Assembly: GCF_000003195.3 (NCBI RefSeq)
Contig: NC_012870.2
Span: 21,506,501 to 21,570,500 of the forward strand
Reading direction: 5' to 3'
From: Sorghum bicolor
Lineage: Eukaryota > Streptophyta > Magnoliopsida > Poales > Poaceae
DNA: 64,000 bases
Shown here: positions 58,445 through 64,000 of the stretch, in pieces
Layout of the letters: every line of letters begins with the position of its first letter
Numbering within the stretch: position 1 is the first letter of the stretch
Translations under genes and position numbers: made by a program
Notes under the pieces: generated by a model
The model's input: the letters and a program-made list of their open reading frames with translations, nothing else
The model's database searches: none
What the model was told of the DNA's origin: nothing

Positions 58445-59600
58445 GGCAGATGACCCGCCTGCCGTGCCATGAGCCCATGAGTGAACTGTCCTGCCAGCGC
58501 CAACTCCTCCTTGCGCCCTGCCTCGTTGGCGTTTGCTTGCTGCCCACCAGCGGAGTGATTGGCAACTCCTCCCGCGGAGCCAACGTCGCTGGATGTTGCT
58601 TCACCCACGTTGGTGGTCGCCGACGCCGTGTGTCCGCCCGCCTGGTACTGGAGCCGATGGCCAGGGCCGTCTCTATAATTTTAAGGGCCCTTGTGCAAGC
58701 AAAAGAATAAGGGCCCATCAAATATTTTTTGATATGTCAAATATATAAAAAGAATTAATTTGCACTATATGTTTTAGTTTATAAAAGGTAATTATAGTAC
58801 AACAAATAAATAAGTAGAATAGAATTAGAAATTTAGAACCCTATCACTGAATACTAATAACAAAATTGGTGAAGTCTCGATCAGCTATGCTCTTGCTCTT
58901 CCTGCTCTAGTGTCTAGTAGTGACATCGTGTGCAGACGTGTGGTGTTAGCGTGTCATAGAGCCACATCGTTCCATTGGACGATTGGGCAATAGGACGAAA
59001 AGATGATAAAGTGGAACATTGATCAGCTCAACTAATCGATCAAGCGAGAATATGAAGCAACACCAACAATAGGTGGATGTGGATGGCGTGTTGATTAATG
59101 GATTTCATTTTTAGATTAATTGATGGATTTCTATAGTGTCTGTATAAGCCTCTAAAAAAATTAGACAAATCTATATACTAAATATTATATATTATACATA
59201 TAGGCCCCTTAGCTCCGTAGGCCCCCGGCCGTCGCATCGGCTGCCCACCCCCTAGAGACGGCCCTGCCGATGGCCATGAGCACTTCGCCCTGTTGCGGTT
59301 TGGGGAAAGTGATTCCCATAGTTCTGCCAGTTGCCGTGGCCGCGCCCGCTGCCAAATCCTCCCTGAGAACGCGCACCCCGCCTGAAGTCCTGATTGCCTC
59401 CGTTGTATGCGAATCCGCCATGGCTTGCCTGACCACGGCCACGACCGCGCAGTGGATGGCCGCAATTCTCTCCTCAAATGTCGCTTTCAAAGAAAATGCA
59501 TTTTCTCTCCTTTGTGACGAAGCTAATAATGCCTTTTCTGATGAGGCTTTGGGTTGCTCTGCGAGTGCTCTGAGAGACTTCGTCGAAGCCTCTATCCCGC
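58445..59600 (-). pseudogene. Broken N-terminal part of the DUF4283 element protein
   Basis: The minus strand shows coding-like frames that need shifts to connect: about 59590-59410 (Lys/Glu/Ala-rich, with LKATFEERIAAI), then another frame with NQDFRRGARSQGGFG and GRGHGNWQNYGNHFPQ up to the hAT element, which resumes after it with QYQAGGHTASATTNVGEA and runs to about 58400. Arg/Gly-rich composition fits an RNA-binding N-terminus. At least two frameshifts and one insertion disable it. Confidence 0.55.
58662..59266. mobile_element. hAT-like element nested in the DUF4283 element
   Basis: 605 bp with inverted ends CAGGGCCGTCTCTA and TAGAGACGGCCCTG and the perfect 8-bp duplication CCGATGGC (58654-58661 and 59267-59274). 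Length, CAGGG start and duplication size fit hAT. The AT-rich interior has no coding sequence. Confidence 0.92.
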
Positions 59601-59690
59601 TATCTCTCTCTTCCGGATATATAGCATCCGAGTGTACGTGTGTCTCCGTAGGGATATTGTATAGGCTGGTACGTACGTTGGAGTCATCCT

Positions 59691-61639
59691 AATTAAATCC
59701 AAAAAGTACGGGACATACTATATCTTAGGTGTTTGAAATGTAGACTATTCAGACGAAGGGCATCAACCATCAGATCGGCATCAAACTGTGCTCCTTGTGC
59801 CACCTGAACAGAACATAGATTTCAGACGACTGAAATATAGGGAATGTGAAAAAGTATATATCTCCACAACACGAGCTAAAGCTTTGAACACGGTCCCTTC
59901 TTTTTTTTTTTTACAACTGGACCTTTGATATCTTCCCAAAAAAAGAAAGGGGGGGAGGAGGGGCAGGGGAGGAAAGGATACCATCGAGCTGAGTCAGAGG
60001 ATCAGTATGGGATCGAGTGGATTAGAAAGTGTAATCTACTGTCCACAGCGAATTTCTACATCCTAAAGAAAGAGCAAAAGGGAAAGCACTAGTGTGAAAA
60101 GCAAAATATCTCTAGATGACATGAAGCTGCTGTTTGCATGGGATGGATCGTAGTCTTCAGCCCGATCGGATGATCGATCGGCAGATCGCAATTACTCCTA
60201 CTACAAAGGACCGGTAGTTGTTTTTGTTTTGTTTTGTTTTGGTAATCAAGATGGGTTGGTGGTGGTGGAGTGGCACTATATATGAGAAAGTGGTAGTACA
60301 AATCATCCGAGTCATCATGGTCCAAGGATGAGTCACCACGCTTGCTTTTGAGGTTTTGCCCTGACCAAAACCGGATCCTAGTTTTTCTTTCCTTTGCATT
60401 GAGATCAGTAGCTTTTTTTGGCTGGGAAGAGTAGCTTTTTCCGATTTTGATGGTGCTGCTGCCTGCTAATAATAAAGCGGTCGTCGTTGATCAAATAGTC
60501 CGGGTTAGGATGTCTTTTATGGAATCCTTTTGCATTACACTACAATATTAGGAACTACTTTTCCAAGCAATACACAAGAAGTGATTTGGAACATAGGGGA
60601 TCACTTTCTCAAAAATTCACATTTTTGCTGAGCAACTCGTCTTTCTACACTATGTCTCAATGTCTCGTGGTGGTTTTGAAGATTCCCCTAATAATAATTA
60701 TTGGAACCATTTTAGATATATATTGCTGTCGATTACCTAATAAAACTTCTCTGCTATATTTCATTTCCTTCCATTTATATTCCCTTTTGCATACACATCC
60801 AGTCTAAAATCCACTACATCAACACCATAGTAATACAAGTTCGTATTGTTCATTAACTTGCTCAAAGGATCAGATCGGAGCTGGTATGGAGTATACGACC
60901 GGTCAGGGAGAGGGTGATTTTTCTTTATTTAGGAGAGAAGTTGATGTTCTTAATTATATTAGAAGATCTCTTAAAAATATATAGGAACAGGAGATCTGAT
61001 GGAGCAGCTCTATCTCTTGTATTGCTATTATTTTTTAGCAATGCACTCATCTCAATTCTCATGCAGCTATAGTTCTCGTCAACAATCAATAGCACTCCTT
61101 CAATTAATTTTGTTTCCCAATTATTAAACCGCAACAACATCGCTGTTCGAGTGGCCCTCTCTGGCTCAAACTTCTAACGAAGAAAAAATAACAGATCATT
61201 TTTTGGGTTGCCGATTCACTTCGTAACAATGATTAGCAATCAAACATACCCTCCACAAGTTCACAACAGGTATGCAGGCCATCTCGAATTCTCGATCGAT
61301 ATAAGTCAGCGTACAGAGCAGCTAAAATCAACAGATTAAAGCCATCCATTCCAACAGCTGATCAAAGCAATACGCTGATTGTTGACCTATGGCAGGCATA
61401 GGTAATTACTGTCTTCTTCATAGATAATTACACAGACGAAGTGACTTCTATATACAATAACCGGGTGAATCAGCTCAATCGATAGCTAATCACCGGAAGT
61501 TAACACTGAACTCAATCTCTCAGTGAGAAAGCACTAAGCCACACTAATATCCTGGCCACAGTTAATCAGTTATCAAACAGAAGAAGCAGATCGAATCCTG
61601 GTCCCTAGACTCCTAGAGAGTCCCAAGCTAAGCTAGCAG
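59691..61639. other. Distal flank of copy 8, then copy 9 downstream spacer
   Basis: No gene. The distal array flank continues after the insertion (CACAACACGAGCTAAAGCTT, CATCGAGCTGAGTCA, GAGTCATCATGGTCCAAGGA) to about 60420. 60500-61180 is AT-rich without a recognised feature. From about 61190 it is copy 9's downstream spacer. Confidence 0.5.
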
Positions 61640-61861
61640 CTACGCACAGGCCATGGCCGCCGGAGCTGACGAGGCAACGCCGTCGTCGAAGTTCTGGGAG
61701 TAGCTGTGCAGGTCGTACCCGAACCTCACCGCGCTTCGCCTCGGCCGCGCCGTGCTCCGCCTGAAGCTGGACCTCAGCCTCCTCAACAACCGCCTCACCG
61801 GCGCCGACGACTGCTGCCTCCGCCGACCGCCGCTGCCGTACAGGCTGAGCAGAGACGCCAT
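61640..61861 (-). CDS. Small arginine-rich protein, array copy 9 (subfamily B)
   Basis: A 73-residue single-exon protein, ATG at 61861-61859 (MASLLSLYGSGGRRR). It is like copy 8 with a shorter linker (QQSSA before PVRRLLRRLRSSFRRS). Core AVRFGYDLHSYSQNFDDG and tail VASSAPAAMACA are identical to copy 8 apart from flanking residues, so these two are the closest B pair. Function unknown. Confidence 0.82.
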   Translation of the reverse strand: MASLLSLYGSGGRRRQQSSAPVRRLLRRLRSSFRRSTARPRRSAVRFGYDLHSYSQNFDDGVASSAPAAMACA

Positions 61862-61989
61862 CGTTGCTCTCTCGCTTTCTCTATTTCACGCTGTAGCTCT
61901 ACAATGCAGTTGTTCTTGTTGCTTTGTCTTGTGAAAGGCTGAAGTGTGAAGAGTGAAGACCCTGCCCCTAGCGAAACCACCCAGCTGCA

Positions 61990-62000
61990 GGTTTTATAGG
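61990..62000 (-). promoter_or_regulatory. TATA box of copy 9
   Basis: Minus-strand CCTATAAAACC about 130 bp before the ATG, as in copies 7 and 8. Confidence 0.75.
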
Positions 62001-62969
62001 ATTAATCAGGATCAGGTCAGGTCGGCTGGGCACATTGCTTGTAGACACGCCCGGCGGCCAGCCGGACCTGCCAGCACTAGCGTCGTTCCTGCTACCAACG
62101 GTCACGACGTGGGTGACGACGACATCCACACTACGACGAGGCGATCGTGGGAATGCTCCGGGCAAATGCCGATTTCAGGTGCCTTTTTCCTGCGTCGTCA
62201 TTGTGCGCCCAAAAACAGGTAACTATCACCAACCGCACGACGCCTTGTCGGCTTTTTTTCTCTCGCAATAAATTAATGGATAGTATTTACTGCTATGATT
62301 TTTTAAATCAGTGAACGACTCTTCGTCCGTAGCTCGCTGAAGCCGGTTGCATACCTGCATTGATATGGAGTGGCAGTGGCGGTTTGGAGACGCATTCCCG
62401 AGCATGCTCTCGCGTTTCAGCTTTGTGTGACGACTGGGGAGAGCAAAAACACCACAGAGTGCAGTGGAGTGCAGGATCGATCACGCTGAGCCAAGGTGTA
62501 CGGTCGCAGAGCAAAAGCACGGTGGAAGGACCGTTCCGTCGACCGACCGGCATCCTCTCTCTCGCGTCCGTCGGCTGCCAGCTGACTCTGGTCGACACGA
62601 ACACGAATACACGATGGTGCCTCCGTGAGTGATGAGTCATCGGACCCATCGGCGATCGACACGTCTCAGGACGGCCGCTGGTGGTCGTGTAATACAGGAC
62701 TAGTGGCGGTTCGGCAAAGGGTGCGCGTGCGGAGACCGATGATGATCCGATCGAGTTATTCTTGGTATATATGTTCTTGTCCAAAAAGAACCGGCCAACC
62801 CAGCACGGTCTAGAAACAGAGTGGAGCAGGTGGCTAGCGTAAATCCTGCACGCCTCTGCTCGTCGGAAACATTCCACTGGTGCAAGCTAGGAGTATTCTT
62901 CAGCTTGAACCGAGAACATACGCTGATCTATAAACAACCCAGCCGAGACACCATTTCTGTTGTTATTAT
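62001..62969. other. Upstream region of copy 9 and unclassified GC-rich DNA
   Basis: The proximal block (GACGTGGGTGACGACGACATCC, TTTCAGGTGCCTTTTTCCTGC) reaches about 62360. 62380-62940 is GC-rich and not related to other units. Its longest frame (62308-62877 minus) has no recognisable domain, so I do not call it. The distal array module is not seen before the window ends. Confidence 0.45.
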
Positions 62970-63181
62970 GGCCTTGTTTGGTTCTTATCTTAAAAACTTT
63001 TTGTTCTATCCATTGAATATTTAAACACAAATATTAAATGTAGATAAAATAAAAAAACTAATTACATAGGTTAATTAGATTTTGCGAGACAAATCATTAA
63101 ATCATAATTAATTCATAATTAGATACTAATTGCTATAATAATACATGTGCTAATGACAGATTAATTAGACTTGATAAATTA
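62970..63181. mobile_element. MITE fragment with GGCCTTGTTTGGTTC end
   Basis: The left end GGCCTTGTTTGGTTCTTAT and internal TTAATTAGATTTTGCGAGAC and CATAATTAGATACTAATTGC segments suggest a Tourist-like element. The right end is missing where the next MITE begins at 63182. Confidence 0.6.
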
Positions 63182-63425
63182 GGGCCTTGTTTAGTTTCCA
63201 AAATATTTTGTAAAATTTTTTAGATTTTTCATCACATTGAATCTTTCAACACATGCATGGAGCACTAAATATAGATAAAAGAAATAACTAATTACACAGT
63301 TTACCTGTAATTTATGAGACGAATCTTTTGAGCCTAATTAGTCTATGATTGGCCAATATTTGTCATATACAAACGAAAGTGCTGCTATTTCTATTTTGCA
63401 AAAAATTTTGGAACTAAACAAGGCC
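63182..63425. mobile_element. Tourist-like MITE (GGCCTTGTTTAGTT family)
   Basis: Ends GGGCCTTGTTTAGTTTCC and GGAACTAAACAAGGCC, flanked by TTA on both sides (63179-63181 and 63426-63428). Confidence 0.9.
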
Positions 63426-63470
63426 TTATATCGCGGTTTCCTGACGGATATGTAATTTGATTTTCTATTA

Positions 63471-63711
63471 GGCCTTGTTTAGTTCCAAAAAAATTTCCAA
63501 AATTTTTTCAGATTCCCCGTCACATCGAATCTTTAGACGCATGCATGAAGTATTAAATATAGACGAAAATAAAAACTAATTACACAGTTTGGTCGGAATT
63601 GACGAGACGAATCTTTTAAGCCTAGTTAGTCCATGATTAGACAATTTGTCAAATACAAACGAAAGTGCTACAGTGTCGATTTCCTATAATTTTTTGGAAC
63701 TAAACAAGGCC
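63471..63711. mobile_element. Tourist-like MITE (GGCCTTGTTTAGTT family)
   Basis: Ends GGCCTTGTTTAGTTCC and GGAACTAAACAAGGCC, flanked by TTA (63468-63470 and 63712-63714). Only about 45 bp separate it from the previous copy. Confidence 0.92.
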
Positions 63712-63761
63712 TTAGTATCAAAACACCACATGCGATACCTCATTGTGACATTTGATGTGAC

Positions 63762-63928
63762 CACTGGCGGAGCCACCGCCCGGCCACCCCGAGCGGCTGG
63801 CCGGGCTCGTCGCGGACGTTTAAAAGGAAAATTTCTTTATATCAAAGTAGAACTCTATAATTTTGTAGCTAAATATTTTGCTTAATAAAAATTGTCCGGG
63901 CTCATGAAAGCGTCTAGCTCCGCTAATG
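63762..63928. mobile_element. Short hAT-like MITE
   Basis: 167 bp with ends CACTGGCGGAGC and (complement) CATTAGCGGAGC and the 8-bp duplication GATGTGAC (63754-63761 and 63929-63936). Non-coding. Confidence 0.82.
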
Positions 63929-64000
63929 GATGTGACACCCAAAAAATTTTCGACTTATGTCCATGTGCAGCTTCAAACCGCCCCTATCTTTACTACAGTG

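Larger units (their letters stand above)
56715..59690 (-). mobile_element. DUF4283/zinc-knuckle transposable element (LINE-like), interrupted
   Basis: The array upstream region is continuous elsewhere (AAGATGACAAGTTAATTAAA at 49556) but is split here between about 56714 and 59690. The insert reads on the minus strand: an Ala/Gly/Arg-rich part (59490-58450) interrupted by a hAT element, a zinc-knuckle plus DUF4283-like ORF (58444-57083), and a 3' end with CTTTTGATAGATGAAGCCGG then TATCCATTATCTAAAAAGG, which I associate with grass LINEs. No reverse transcriptase is present, so it would be a defective or ORF1-only element. Exact ends and duplication were not found. Confidence 0.55.

Noticed and set aside
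2799..61861. Assignment of the small genes to the DVL/ROT4, RALF or histone-like families
   Set aside because: The proteins are basic and short, but none of those families' signature motifs is present.
62308..62877. 189-codon minus-strand frame
   Set aside because: No domain, no sister copy, and composition fits a chance opening in GC-rich DNA.

Overview
The window is nuclear DNA of a panicoid grass. Sorghum is my best guess, from the many GGCCTTGTTTAGTT-type MITEs, the Copia, CACTA, Helitron and hAT content, and GC-rich intron-less small genes in AT-rich spacers; the species is inferred, not read.

Host layer. The only host-type genes I can support form a minus-strand tandem array of nine intact short genes (71-80 residues) at about 2.8, 10.4, 12.3, 27.9, 33.4, 36.5, 51.7, 55.6 and 61.6 kb. 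A tenth, gutted copy lies at 53.1 kb, and flank-like sequence at 1-600 suggests another copy left of the window. Each protein is arginine-rich with a near-invariant C-terminal block (AVRFGYDLHSYxQNFDDG). Each intact copy has a TATA box about 120-190 bp before its ATG, and most share farther upstream modules. Two subfamilies are visible: A (first six copies) and B (last three). The spacers are old duplications of each other. I cannot name the family.

Mobile layer. The spacers are swollen by insertions, many with exact ends because sister spacers supply empty sites. Main elements: a 5.3-kb CACTA element (22507-27827, TSD ATA) carrying a six-exon gene for a 991-residue transposase-associated/Ulp1-type cysteine protease protein; an 11.7-kb Copia retrotransposon (37685-49355, TSD GTGGG, 2.15-kb LTRs, gag and pol broken); a 1.5-kb Helitron (13565-15093) inside a MITE and carrying an RWD-domain gene fragment; a 286-bp mini-Helitron (6712-6997); a DUF4283/zinc-knuckle element (about 56715-59690) split by a hAT element; and many Tourist-, Stowaway- and hAT-type MITEs.

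How it fits together. A small-protein locus grew by tandem duplication, kept its coding core and upstream blocks, and collected transposons in its spacers. One copy (53.1 kb) has lost its coding region and holds an 87-bp MITE there, and one (10.4 kb) has lost its distal upstream module. No tRNA, rRNA, CRISPR array or bacterial-type operon was seen.
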